Origin: Actinomycetota bacterium
GTDB lineage: Bacteria > Actinomycetota > Actinomycetes > Actinomycetales > Dermatophilaceae
Length of the DNA: 64,000 nucleotides
Assembly (NCBI GenBank): GCA_020160805.1
Contig: JAIUPO010000002.1
Span: forward strand, 1-64,000
Direction of reading: 5' to 3'
In this document: positions 26,694-35,402 of the stretch, in pieces
How positions within the stretch are numbered: position 1 is the first letter of the stretch
How the letters are laid out: the number at the start of each line of letters is the position of its first letter
Position numbers and translations under genes: made by a program
The notes under the pieces: model-generated
Databases searched by the model: none
What the model was told of the DNA's origin: nothing
Seen by the model: only the letters and a program-made list of their open reading frames with translations

Positions 26694-28412
26694 TCAGCTC
26701 AGGCGCGGGGTTCGCGGTGGGGCAATCCTGCGGTTGCGGAGGGCGGCGATCGCGGAGGCAAGCTGTAGGAGGCGGGTGTCGGCATACGGCCCGGCCAGGA
26801 GGGTCAGCCCGACGGGCATCCCGATGTCGGCCATCAGGCCCAGCGGCACGGTCACCGTCGGCAGACCGAAGTGACGCGGCACCAGATTGCCATTGGCGAC
26901 CCACACCCCGTTGCGCCACGCAAGCGCCGCAGAGTCGGGGTTCGTGTCCGCATCAGCGGGGCCGACATCAGCGGATGCCGGGAAGATGACCGCATCGAAT
27001 CCGTTGTCCTGCAACCATTCATCGAGATCGATCTCGCGGGTGCGATCGAGACCACGGATGCCCTCGGCGATCCACTGCTCGTCGGCCAGCGGGCCGAGCG
27101 GATGGTCCCGCGCCAACCCCGGCAACAAGGCGATGTCGTCACCGAAGTCGTGGTAGCGATCCGGCAAGGCGCCGGGTGGCGGTGGGAAGATCGTGGTCCC
27201 GTCGACATCGGCGAGCCGCCGCAGCGCCGGGTCGCCATTGGCGTCGAGAAAGTCGTCCCACGACCAGGCCGCGAGATCCATCACCTCGCGCAGGAGGTAT
27301 GCCGGATCGACCCACCCGCGCGTGCGGACGCTCGTCGCGGACGGCCGATCGCGTTCGTAGTTCGACACCAGCGGGAAGTCGCTGAGGATCACCTGTGCAC
27401 CGGCCGCTTCGAGGTCGTCGACGAGGGCGCGCATGAGGTCGACGACGGATGCGCGCGTCTCGATGCGCTGACCGGTCGGGCCGCCGATGCCGCCATCTGG
27501 CGCCGTGCCCGCTTCCTCGTCGAGATTGACATACATCCGAGGGAGCGCGAATCGCTTGCCCCGCAAGACTTCTCCAGCGGCACCGGAATCGGGGACGGCG
27601 AGCGCGGCATAGGACGCAGGGCGCAGCGCCGAGACCGGCGGGATCGGCACCCACGGCTGCACGCGCCAGAAGTCCCCGCGCACCTCCGCGTCAGGTGCGA
27701 CCAGGATGTCGAGCAAGGTCAACAGGTCGTCCATCGAACGGGTATGCGGCACAACGACATCCATCGTCGGCACCAGCGGCCAGTTGCCCCGGATCGAGAT
27801 GACACCACGGGACGGGGTGTAGGCGCACAGGCCGTTGTTGGAGGCCGGCGCCCGTCCCGAGGACCAGGTCTCCTCGGCAAGTCCGAAGGCAGCGAAGCTC
27901 GCCGCGGTCGCCGTGCCCGACCCATTGGAGGATCCCGACGCGAAGGCGGCCGTGAGGTAGTCGGCGTTGTAGGGGCTCTCGGCCCGGCCATAGAGGCCGC
28001 GCTGCATCCCGCCATTGGCCATCGGCGGCATATTCGTCAGGCCGAGCAAGATCGCACCGGCAGCGCGGAGCCGGCCCACGGCATATGAATCTCGCTGTGC
28101 GACAAGAGAAGCGAAGGCGGGCGAGCCCGCGGCGACCGTCAGGCCACGCGCCGAATAGCTGTCCTTGGCGGTGTACGGGATGCCGTCGAGTGGTCCGAGG
28201 CTCGCCCCGCGAGCGCGGCGCCGGTCCGACTCCCTGGCCTCCGCGAGCGCCTCGGGGTTGTCGACGACGACCGCATTCAGCCGTGGGCCGGCGCGATCGA
28301 AGGCCTCGATCCGGGCGAGATATGCCTGCACCAAGCCCTCGCTGGTGACCGCACCCGACGCCAGCGCCCGGGTGAGGTCGGCCAGGGAGGCCTCGACGAC
28401 GTCATACCCCAT
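26694..28412 (-). CDS. Amidase-signature hydrolase
   Basis: This encodes 572 residues. The amidase-signature residues are K83 (YTAKDS), S161/S162 in ASGSSNGSGTATAAS, and a nucleophile at S185 in ETWSSGRAPAS, matching the Ser-cisSer-Lys triad. It hydrolyses amide bonds; the substrate cannot be deduced. The protein is longer than average because of inserts around residues 250-420. AGGAGG precedes the ATG closely. It is the last gene of a four-gene operon, 12 bases after the permease gene, so its substrate may be the transported compound. Confidence 0.88.
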   Translation of the reverse strand: MGYDVVEASLADLTRALASGAVTSEGLVQAYLARIEAFDRAGPRLNAVVVDNPEALAEARESDRRRARGASLGPLDGIPYTAKDSYSARGLTVAAGSPAFASLVAQRDSYAVGRLRAAGAILLGLTNMPPMANGGMQRGLYGRAESPYNADYLTAAFASGSSNGSGTATAASFAAFGLAEETWSSGRAPASNNGLCAYTPSRGVISIRGNWPLVPTMDVVVPHTRSMDDLLTLLDILVAPDAEVRGDFWRVQPWVPIPPVSALRPASYAALAVPDSGAAGEVLRGKRFALPRMYVNLDEEAGTAPDGGIGGPTGQRIETRASVVDLMRALVDDLEAAGAQVILSDFPLVSNYERDRPSATSVRTRGWVDPAYLLREVMDLAAWSWDDFLDANGDPALRRLADVDGTTIFPPPPGALPDRYHDFGDDIALLPGLARDHPLGPLADEQWIAEGIRGLDRTREIDLDEWLQDNGFDAVIFPASADVGPADADTNPDSAALAWRNGVWVANGNLVPRHFGLPTVTVPLGLMADIGMPVGLTLLAGPYADTRLLQLASAIAALRNRRIAPPRTPRLS

Positions 28413-28424
28413 CGCCTCCTCGCC

Positions 28425-29786
28425 TCAGCCCTCGAACTCGACCTGCGGCGGGCGACGGCGGAAGCCGCCGGTGATCACGAGCAACCAGGCAAAGCCGACC
28501 GCCAGCCAGATCAGCCCGGTGAACAGGGCGTTCTTGGACAGGGAGGTCCACAACCAGAGGGTCAGGGCGAAGCCGATGAGCGGCAGCACGACGTGGATCA
28601 GCGCCTTGCGTTCCGGTGCCCGATCGATCCAGTTGTGTTTGATCACCGAGAGGTTGACGACGGAGAAGGCCGTCAGGGCCCCGAAGCTGACGACCGAGAA
28701 GAGCAGCGCCAGGTCGATCCACAGGCCGGCGAGCGAGATCACCGACACCAGGCCGATGGCGAGCACAGGAGTGCGCCATTGCGCGGAAAGCCCGGCGAGG
28801 TGCCGGGGCAGGGTGCCGTCGCGGCCCATGGCATAGAGGATCCGGGTGACCGACGCCTGCGAAGTGAGGGCCGAACCGAACGCGCCCGCGACATATGCGG
28901 CGGTGAAGAAGACCGCCATGGCATTGCCGCCGAGCTCCATCATGACCTCTGTCGCACCGGAGTCGGCGACCTCGAAAGTCGTTGCCGGGTGGGCGACTTG
29001 AGCCAGCCACGACAGGATGATGAAGAGGATGCCGCCGCCGACGGTGACGGCGAGGATGGCTCGCGGGATATCGCGCCGCGGCTCGGTCGCCTCCTCCGCC
29101 ATGGTCGAGACCGCATCGAAGCCGAGGAAGGACAGGCACAGGATCGCCGCGCCGGCGAGGACCGGGCCGAGACCGACGCCATTTGCGCCGCCATCACCGC
29201 CGAAGGGCAGCCCGAGGTCGAGCCCACCGCCGGCGATGACCTTGATCGCGAGAAAGACGAAGACGACGACGAAGACTGCCTGGATCGCGATGATGATGTT
29301 GTTCGCCTTGTCGATCGTCGTGATGCCGACGACATTGAGCACGGTGACGAGGGCGAGCGAGCCGATGAAGCCGACCCACACCGGGATGCTCGGCCATTGG
29401 GCGTTGATGAAGAGCCCGATCACCGCATAGTTGACCATCGGCAACAGGATGTAGTCCAGCAACAGGGCCCAGCCGGCGAGGAAGCCGAGATGCGGGCCGA
29501 AGGAGCGCGAGGTATAGGTGTAGGCCGAGCCGGAGACGGGGAAGGCCTGGACCATGCGGCCATACGACAACGCGGTGAAAAGCATTGCGGCGAGCGTGAA
29601 TACATAGGAGAAGGCGACCCGCCCACCGGTCTCCTCGGTGACGATGCCATAGGTCGTGAAGACCGTCAGCGGCACCAGATAGGCCAGTCCGAAGAGCGTC
29701 AGCCCGGTGACCCCGAGAGCGCGCTTGAGGTGGATGTCGTCGCCGGTGTGCAGGCTGTCGCGCAGATGATGGGAATGCTCGGACAT
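28425..29786 (-). CDS. APC-family amino acid/amine permease
   Basis: This encodes 453 residues with 12 hydrophobic segments. The first helix carries LGVTGLTLFGLAYLVPLTVF and the following region SGSAYTYTSRSFGPHLGF, both typical of APC antiporters of the PotE/GabP type. GAGGAG lies four bases before the ATG at 29786, which fixes the start. The APC family imports amino acids or polyamines with protons. It lies 8 bases downstream of the amidohydrolase and 12 upstream of the amidase, so it probably imports a compound hydrolysed by them. Confidence 0.87.
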   Translation of the reverse strand: MSEHSHHLRDSLHTGDDIHLKRALGVTGLTLFGLAYLVPLTVFTTYGIVTEETGGRVAFSYVFTLAAMLFTALSYGRMVQAFPVSGSAYTYTSRSFGPHLGFLAGWALLLDYILLPMVNYAVIGLFINAQWPSIPVWVGFIGSLALVTVLNVVGITTIDKANNIIIAIQAVFVVVFVFLAIKVIAGGGLDLGLPFGGDGGANGVGLGPVLAGAAILCLSFLGFDAVSTMAEEATEPRRDIPRAILAVTVGGGILFIILSWLAQVAHPATTFEVADSGATEVMMELGGNAMAVFFTAAYVAGAFGSALTSQASVTRILYAMGRDGTLPRHLAGLSAQWRTPVLAIGLVSVISLAGLWIDLALLFSVVSFGALTAFSVVNLSVIKHNWIDRAPERKALIHVVLPLIGFALTLWLWTSLSKNALFTGLIWLAVGFAWLLVITGGFRRRPPQVEFEG

Positions 29787-29794
29787 CGGTCTCC

Positions 29795-31420
29795 TCAAGG
29801 GTGCGGGTGGGATGTGGTGGCGACGGGCGATCCGCCCACCCAGGTCTCGCGGACGTGGATGGTGTCGAGATCGCGGGGGTTGTCCAGGCTGCGGGGGTCG
29901 GCGGACAGGACCGCGAAGTCCGCGTCCGCGCCAGGCGTGAGGCGGCCCGCGTCGCGGAAGGCTTGGTATGCCGTACCGGCCGTATAGCAGCGGAAGGCCT
30001 GGTCCATCGGCAGTCGCTCGTGCGGCGTCCACCCGCCGCCCGGCTCCCGCTCGTCCGTCTGCCGCGAGCAGGCAACGGCCATGCCCTGCAACGGATCTGC
30101 GGACGAGACGGGCCAGTCCGAGCCGAAACTCATCGGGATGCCACGGGCCGACAGACTGGCCCATGGGTATTGCGTGTCGGCGCGCTCCTGCCCCAGTCGC
30201 GGCACGGTCAACACATTCATCAGCGCATCGAGCTGGGACCACAGCGGCTCGGCGTTGGCGATCGCGCCCAGAGCTGCGAACCGGTCCCGGTCGGTCTCGT
30301 CGATGAGTTGGACGTGGGCGAGCACCGCGCGTCGATCCCGCGGTCCGTTGGCTCGCTCGGCTGCCTCGAGAGCGTCCAAGGCCACCCGCACCGCGCGGTC
30401 GCCGATCGTATGAATGTGTGGCTGGAACCCGGCCGCGTCGACGTCCGTGACCGCTTTGGCAAGGAGCTCCGGCTCCCACACCAACATGCCGCGCTCGCCC
30501 GGGCAGCCGCAATAGTGTTCCAGCAGAGCGCCAGTCGCGTTCTCGACCACGCCATCGGCGAAGAACTTCACCGTATTGGCGGTGAGGTGTGGATGCCCGA
30601 GCTCCTGCACCCGGCGCTGCGCGTCGAGGAAGCCGTCGAGCTGGTCCGGCCAATGCCGCGGATCGGCATACAGGGCGAGGTTGAACCGGATCGGTAACCG
30701 ATCCTGTTGTGCCGCAGCCAGATAGACCTCCACCGTGTCCGGCTCCACCCAGGCGTCCTGGACCCAGGTGACGCCGAGCGCGGCATACGAATGCGCGGCG
30801 CGCTCGAGCGACCGGATGCGGGTCTCCAGTGGCCACGGCTCGGCGACCGCGGTCACGAGGTCGACCGCTCCCCACTCGCGCAAGGTGCCGAGCACGGAGC
30901 CGTCGGGGCGATGGGGGATCTCGCCGAGCGGCGGGTCGGGTGTCTCGGCGGTGATGCCGGCGAGCTCCAGGGCCCGGGTGTTGACCCACATCGTGTGGTA
31001 GTCCCAGGCGCGCAGCGCCACCGGCCGGTCGGGAACGGCGGCATCGAGCCAGCGCGCATCGAACAGGCCCTCGGGGACGAGGCTGGAGTCGTAGGACGCC
31101 CCGAGGATCCACGGCGCATCGGGATGCTCGTCGGCCCAGCGGGCCACCTCCGCCGCGATCTCCTCGACGCTGCCCTGGCGGCGCACCTGCGGACCCTCGG
31201 CCTCCAGGCCACCGAACATCGGGTGGGCGTGCCCGTCGCCGAAAGCCGGGATGAGCCAGCCGTCGGTGATCTCGTGCTCCCGCAGCTGCGGTATGCCGCC
31301 CGCCCGCCTCCGCGCCTCGGCTCCGGTCGCGACGATCCGTCCGTCCCGGACGAGGAGGGCATCGACCTCGCCCTCGGTCGGGCACCACAGATTGCCGGTG
31401 AACAACAGCACCTCAGTCAC
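29795..31420 (-). CDS. YtcJ-like amidohydrolase
   Basis: This encodes 541 residues. It has the composite amidohydrolase fold: an N-terminal beta region (LFTGNLWCP..GEVDALLVRDGRI), metal ligands H64 and H66 in FGDGHAHPMFGG, and later HIHTIGDRAVR, LAHVQLID and SFGSDWPV. The C-terminus closes the beta domain (LTPGADADFAVLSADP). YtcJ-type enzymes hydrolyse C-N bonds in cyclic or linear amides. Its ATG overlaps the stop of the nitrilase-like gene by four bases (ATGA), showing coupling. Confidence 0.88.
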   Translation of the reverse strand: MTEVLLFTGNLWCPTEGEVDALLVRDGRIVATGAEARRRAGGIPQLREHEITDGWLIPAFGDGHAHPMFGGLEAEGPQVRRQGSVEEIAAEVARWADEHPDAPWILGASYDSSLVPEGLFDARWLDAAVPDRPVALRAWDYHTMWVNTRALELAGITAETPDPPLGEIPHRPDGSVLGTLREWGAVDLVTAVAEPWPLETRIRSLERAAHSYAALGVTWVQDAWVEPDTVEVYLAAAQQDRLPIRFNLALYADPRHWPDQLDGFLDAQRRVQELGHPHLTANTVKFFADGVVENATGALLEHYCGCPGERGMLVWEPELLAKAVTDVDAAGFQPHIHTIGDRAVRVALDALEAAERANGPRDRRAVLAHVQLIDETDRDRFAALGAIANAEPLWSQLDALMNVLTVPRLGQERADTQYPWASLSARGIPMSFGSDWPVSSADPLQGMAVACSRQTDEREPGGGWTPHERLPMDQAFRCYTAGTAYQAFRDAGRLTPGADADFAVLSADPRSLDNPRDLDTIHVRETWVGGSPVATTSHPHP

Positions 31421-32292
31421 GAATCCTCCTCCGGGACAGGGCCATCCGGGTCTGGGTCATCCGGGACTGCGCCGTGACTGCCAGGGTCATCGGCGAAGCC
31501 GGTGGTGAGAGCGTGATAGAGGTGCGGGCGGCGATCGGCCAGATAGGGCGATGCCGCGCGACGGCGGGTCAAGTCGTCGAGGTCGATGGCGGTGACGAGG
31601 ATTTCCTCTGCCGTCTCGCCCGCGCGCCGGGCCGTGCCGTCCGGGCCGGCGATCACACTGCGGCCGACATAATGCGTGTCGCGCTCGCGGCCGATGTGAT
31701 TGGCGTAGGCGACATAGACCTGGTTCTCGACGGCGCGGGCCGGGATGATGTGCTCGTTGACCGCGGTCCAGGGCGCCATATTCGCGGTGGGGACGGCGAT
31801 CAGGTCGGCCCCCGCGAGGGCGAGGGAGCGGGCGGCCTCCGGGAACTCGATGTCGTAGCAGATGAGCATCCCGACCCGCACGCCATCGAGTTCCACGACC
31901 GTCGGGACGGTGGGGCCCGGCGCGAATCGCGAGCTGTCGAGGCCACCGAAGAGGTGGATCTTGCGATAGGTCGCTCGGATGGTCCCGGTGCTGTCGACGG
32001 CGACCGCCGCATTCCACACGACTCCTGCGTGCTCCCGCACGGCCAGTCCGACGACGAGCCCGATGCCGATCTCGCGCGCGATGGCCGCAGCGTCGTCGAC
32101 CAGCGCCGGTGACGTCAGCTCGTCCACCAACTCGCCGATGTCATAGCCCGTCAGGGCCAACTCGGGCGTAACGAGCAGGGTCGCACCTCCCTCAGCCGCG
32201 GTTGCCGCGGCCTCGCGCAAGCGTGCGAGATTCGCGGCCGGCGATCCGATCACCGGCGCCATCTGCCACACCGCCACAGCGGGCCGCCCCAT
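31417..32292 (-). CDS. Nitrilase-superfamily carbon-nitrogen hydrolase
   Basis: This encodes 291 residues from ATG at 32292. The catalytic triad is visible as E44 (TPELALTG), K111 (YRKIHLFGG) and C145 (MLICYDIEFPE). The layout resembles aliphatic amidases or N-carbamoyl hydrolases rather than true nitrilases. It is the first gene of the operon, so its promoter should lie within 32293-32370. The C-terminal 25 residues are an Asp/Pro-rich tail absent from most relatives. The next three genes are hydrolases and a permease. Confidence 0.87.
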   Translation of the reverse strand: MGRPAVAVWQMAPVIGSPAANLARLREAAATAAEGGATLLVTPELALTGYDIGELVDELTSPALVDDAAAIAREIGIGLVVGLAVREHAGVVWNAAVAVDSTGTIRATYRKIHLFGGLDSSRFAPGPTVPTVVELDGVRVGMLICYDIEFPEAARSLALAGADLIAVPTANMAPWTAVNEHIIPARAVENQVYVAYANHIGRERDTHYVGRSVIAGPDGTARRAGETAEEILVTAIDLDDLTRRRAASPYLADRRPHLYHALTTGFADDPGSHGAVPDDPDPDGPVPEEDS

Positions 32293-32370
32293 GGGACGCA
32301 GACTAGACCCGCCGTCGCCACCTGCACCGACACGTCGCGGGAACCCCGTCCACGACTTCGGCAACACGGA

Positions 32371-33234
32371 CTAGCGTGGCGAGGAGGTGAGGGTGACTTT
32401 CTCGCCGTCGAGGGTCAGGACCATGTTGTTGTCATCGGTATGCCAGACCAGGGTCCCGGCGCCATTGATGACATTGTCCGAATCCCGGGTGAAATGCACG
32501 CTGCCGGTGGCCAGTTCGCGATAGAACTCCAGCACTGTGGCGGGGTCCGGCGCATCGAAGGTGACATTCGTTCCGCCCGCGGCGTCCGTGACATTCGAGA
32601 GTTTCGTGCCCGCGGGAAAGCGCATGAAGAAGTCGGCATTCGTCAATCCCAGGTCCTTCCACGTCAGGGGGTCCTGCTCCGTCTGGCCCGCCGGCCCTTC
32701 GGACGTCGAGTCGTCCGTGGCCTGCCGCACGCCCCAGTTGATGACAGCGCCTGCCGTGGAGTTCATGGAGACGATGCCCTGCCAGGTGTCGTTGCTGAAG
32801 GTCAGATCGGGCGAGTTGCCGCCCGTGTCGAAGTCCACCGTGAAGCCGGCTGCCGGCAGCTCCCGCCGGTAGAAGCTCGACAGCTCAGCGACCCCCGGTG
32901 CCGTCAGGTGCACCGTGGCTCCCGCCATCACGAGCGACACCTTGGCGTCATCCGGGAACGGGAATCCATTTGGCAGGCCGGCGATCTCGTGGCCGTCCAC
33001 CGTTCGGCTCTCGACTTCTGAGGTCGCCGGGGACGTCGTGTTCGTCGTGGTGCTCTGGCTTGTCGCCGTGGTGGCGGGGCTGGTCGTGGAGGTCGATGTG
33101 GTGCCCCCCCCGCCGGGTCGGTCGTGGTGCTGCCGCTCCCGACCGGCACCGCGGGAGTTGCCGCAGGCGGTTGCGGTGGCCGCGATGCGGCCGATGGTGG
33201 CCAGGCGAATCGTGCGACGGACGGTGGTGCTCAT
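32371..33234 (-). CDS. Probable surface protein with Ser/Thr linker
   Basis: This encodes 287 residues. The N-terminal 24 residues look like a weak lipoprotein-type signal ending ATATACG. A Thr/Ser-rich linker (TTSTSTTSPATTATSQ) precedes two similar halves, residues about 85-175 and 190-280. Each ends in a strand-rich repeat (LSSFYRRELPAAGF; VLEFYRELATGS). No family is recognised. A run of eight C on the plus strand (33104-33111) lies in the linker, and an alternative frame there is equally Ser/Thr-rich, so a frameshift in the linker cannot be excluded. Confidence 0.55.
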   Translation of the reverse strand: MSTTVRRTIRLATIGRIAATATACGNSRGAGRERQHHDRPGGGGTTSTSTTSPATTATSQSTTTNTTSPATSEVESRTVDGHEIAGLPNGFPFPDDAKVSLVMAGATVHLTAPGVAELSSFYRRELPAAGFTVDFDTGGNSPDLTFSNDTWQGIVSMNSTAGAVINWGVRQATDDSTSEGPAGQTEQDPLTWKDLGLTNADFFMRFPAGTKLSNVTDAAGGTNVTFDAPDPATVLEFYRELATGSVHFTRDSDNVINGAGTLVWHTDDNNMVLTLDGEKVTLTSSPR

Positions 33235-33426
33235 CTCAGGTCCCCTCCTGCAGGGCTATGGCGATCTTCGGCACCTTTCGCAAGGCCCCTCGATTGCGTC
33301 CATCTTGCGGACGATGCCTGGCGCACGCATGTCGGGAACCCTGCTGTCGGCAGAACTGCCGACGCCGGTCAGGGGTGGTCGAGGATGCCCCGGTTGCCCC
33401 CTCTGCGGCATGCTGTGACAGTGTCC

Positions 33427-34105
33427 ATGGATCGACGGCTCCGCATCGCGCTGCTGATCTTGGTTGTCCTGCAAGCATTTTCGTGGCCGCTGGCGATGCT
33501 GACCGCTGACACCTCCGGTGCCCGGTCGCTTCAGTTCGCGATCGGCTGTCACGCGGCCCTCGCGGCCGGCACCATCGCGGCGGTGCTCCGCACGCTCCGG
33601 GGTATGCCGCTCGGTCGCCTCACAGCCCCAGCCGCGGCCCTCGGCGTGGCCGGGCTGCTCGCCGGTGGGCTCGTCACGAGCGCGGGTTTCGGGACGGCAT
33701 ACAGCCACCCCGCACTCGCCGTCAGCATTGGTCTCGGGCTCTTGCTCTGCCTCGAAAGCTCATGGGGCGCAAGGCTTGCCATCATCGCCAGCCCCGGCAC
33801 CGCATAGCTCGTCGGCATCCACGCGACCCTTGCGCTCGGTCCCGTGGCCCTGGCCAGCGTGGCGAGCAATCTCGCCACGCTGACCGCGGTGCCGCTCCTG
33901 GGCAGCTGGCTCGCGACGGCGCTGGCGGACAGCTCCCGCTCACGCACCGCATTCGCCCTGAGCAAGTCCGCCGTGGCGAGGCCCGAGAAACGGAGCGGAG
34001 CAAGCAATATCAACTCCTCCACGACACCGTCCTCAGCACGCTGAGCGCTCTGTCTCGCGGCAGCCTCGACCCGAAGGATCCCGCCGTGGCACAGCGGCTG
34101 ACCGC
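33427..34105 (+). pseudogene. Histidine-kinase relic: membrane part and phosphoacceptor region
   Basis: The first 126 codons (33427-33807) form four membrane helices (RIALLILVVLQAFSWPLAML and following). A TAG at 33805-33807 interrupts, and the same frame continues with hydrophobic LVGIHATLALGPVALASVAS. A shift to another frame near 33990 then gives ETERSKQYQLLHDTVLSTLS, the phosphoacceptor-like H-D block of NarX/DesK-type sensor kinases. The ATPase domain is absent, because the gene runs into a response-regulator fragment. It is a dead gene. Confidence 0.72.
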
Positions 34106-34119
34106 CCGCGGCCGCCCGC

Positions 34120-34266
34120 CGGGCCGGTGTGGCCTACGGGACCGCGCGGGAGTATCTGGAACGGGTGAAGCGGAAGTATGCCGAGGTGGGCCGGCCGGCA
34201 TACACCAAGCTCGACCTGGCCGAGCGCGTCCGCGAGGACCGGCTCGAGCGCGACGGCCTGACCTGA
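34120..34266 (+). pseudogene. C-terminal fragment of a LuxR-type response regulator
   Basis: The frame ending at 34266 reads GTAREYLERVKRKYAEVGRP, then AYTKLDLAERVREDRLE. This is the C-terminal end of LuxR-type helix-turn-helix regulators of actinobacteria (KYAAVGRP.PTK.DL). The receiver domain is missing. It abuts the kinase relic, so a deletion has fused the two partners of a former two-component system. The next intact gene is the dehydrogenase at 34295. Confidence 0.6.
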
Positions 34267-34294
34267 GCCCGGCGCGTGCCACTAGGTTCGAGCC

Positions 34295-35293
34295 ATGGCG
34301 ACGATGCAGGCAGTGGTCTTGGACGGTACGGGCGGGATCGAGGTCCAGGAGCGCCCGGTGCCGGAGCCGGGGCCCGGCGAGGTGGTCATCGCCCCGGGCG
34401 CGACGGGGATCTGCGGGACCGATCTGCATCTCCGGGACGGGCACTATGCCGCCGGCCGCTATCCCCTCGTGCCCGGCCACGAATTCGCGGGCCACATCAC
34501 GGCGGTCGGCGCCGGCGTCACCACCTTCGCCGAAGGCGATCTCGTTGCGGCGGACCCCAATATCAGCTGCGGTGCCTGCCGGCTGTGCCGGATGGGGGCG
34601 GTCAATCTGTGCGACCACGTCACGGCGCTCGGGGTCAATCTGCCCGGCTCCTGCGCGGAGTATGTCGTGGCCCCCGCCTCCGTCGTCGTGCCGCTGCCCG
34701 CATCGCTGGACCCGGGTGTCGGGGCGCTCATCGAGCCGCTGTCGTGTGTCCTGAATGCCGTGGAGCGCGCGCCGGGTTGGCAGGACGCGGTGATGGTCAT
34801 CGTCGGCGCGGGCTGTATCGGCCTGCTCGCCACGGCCGTCGCGACACATCTCGGGGCCGCAGAGGTCCATGTCGTCGAACCGCACGAGTTGCGGCAGGGC
34901 AGTGCCCGATCCCTCGGGGCGACCTCGGCCGTGGCGGCGGTGGCCGATCTGGGCCTGGACGACTCGGTCGATGTCGTGCTCGACGCCAGTGGTAATCCCG
35001 GCGCCATCACGGCGGCGATCTCCTTGTTGCGCAAGCGGGGCCGGATGATCCAGATGGGCGTGGCCCACCCGGACACGAGCATTCCGGTCTTCCCCTACGC
35101 GATCTATGCCAAGGAGCTCAGCTATCTCGGCGCCAACTCCTGCGGCCGGTCCTTCCGGCCCGCTGCCGACCTGATGGTCGATCTCGCCGACGCCGTGCGC
35201 CCGCTGATCACGCATACCTTCCCGCTCACGGCGTATGCGGATGCCGTCGCCGCCATGCGGGCCCCGGAAGCGGTGAAGGTGCAGATCGCCTGA
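34295..35293 (+). CDS. Zinc-dependent alcohol/polyol dehydrogenase (MDR family)
   Basis: This encodes 332 residues. The catalytic zinc ligands are C40 (GICGTD) and H62/E63 (PGHEFAG). The structural zinc cysteines are C92, C95, C98 and C106 (SCGACRLCRMGAVNLC). The Rossmann fold carries MVIVGAGCIGLLAT. The family oxidises secondary alcohols or polyols with NAD(P). The substrate is not clear. The first ATG is taken; a second lies three codons later. A strong palindrome follows at 35335-35381. Confidence 0.88.
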   Translation: MATMQAVVLDGTGGIEVQERPVPEPGPGEVVIAPGATGICGTDLHLRDGHYAAGRYPLVPGHEFAGHITAVGAGVTTFAEGDLVAADPNISCGACRLCRMGAVNLCDHVTALGVNLPGSCAEYVVAPASVVVPLPASLDPGVGALIEPLSCVLNAVERAPGWQDAVMVIVGAGCIGLLATAVATHLGAAEVHVVEPHELRQGSARSLGATSAVAAVADLGLDDSVDVVLDASGNPGAITAAISLLRKRGRMIQMGVAHPDTSIPVFPYAIYAKELSYLGANSCGRSFRPAADLMVDLADAVRPLITHTFPLTAYADAVAAMRAPEAVKVQIA

Positions 35294-35334
35294 GCTCGTC
35301 GCGCCGCCTGTGGTCAGCGGTCGGTTTGGGAGAG

Positions 35335-35381
35335 AACATGGACATGCGCAACGGTAATGATCCGTTGCGCATGTCCATGTT
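35335..35381. terminator. Perfect 20-base palindrome between converging genes
   Basis: The left arm AACATGGACATGCGCAACGG (35335-35354), a 7-base loop and the exactly complementary right arm (35362-35381) form a perfect hairpin. It lies between the dehydrogenase stop and the PadR stop. There is no T-run, so its terminator role is likely but not proven. Confidence 0.6.
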
Positions 35382-35402
35382 CCGGCAATGGGCGGGAATG
35401 TG

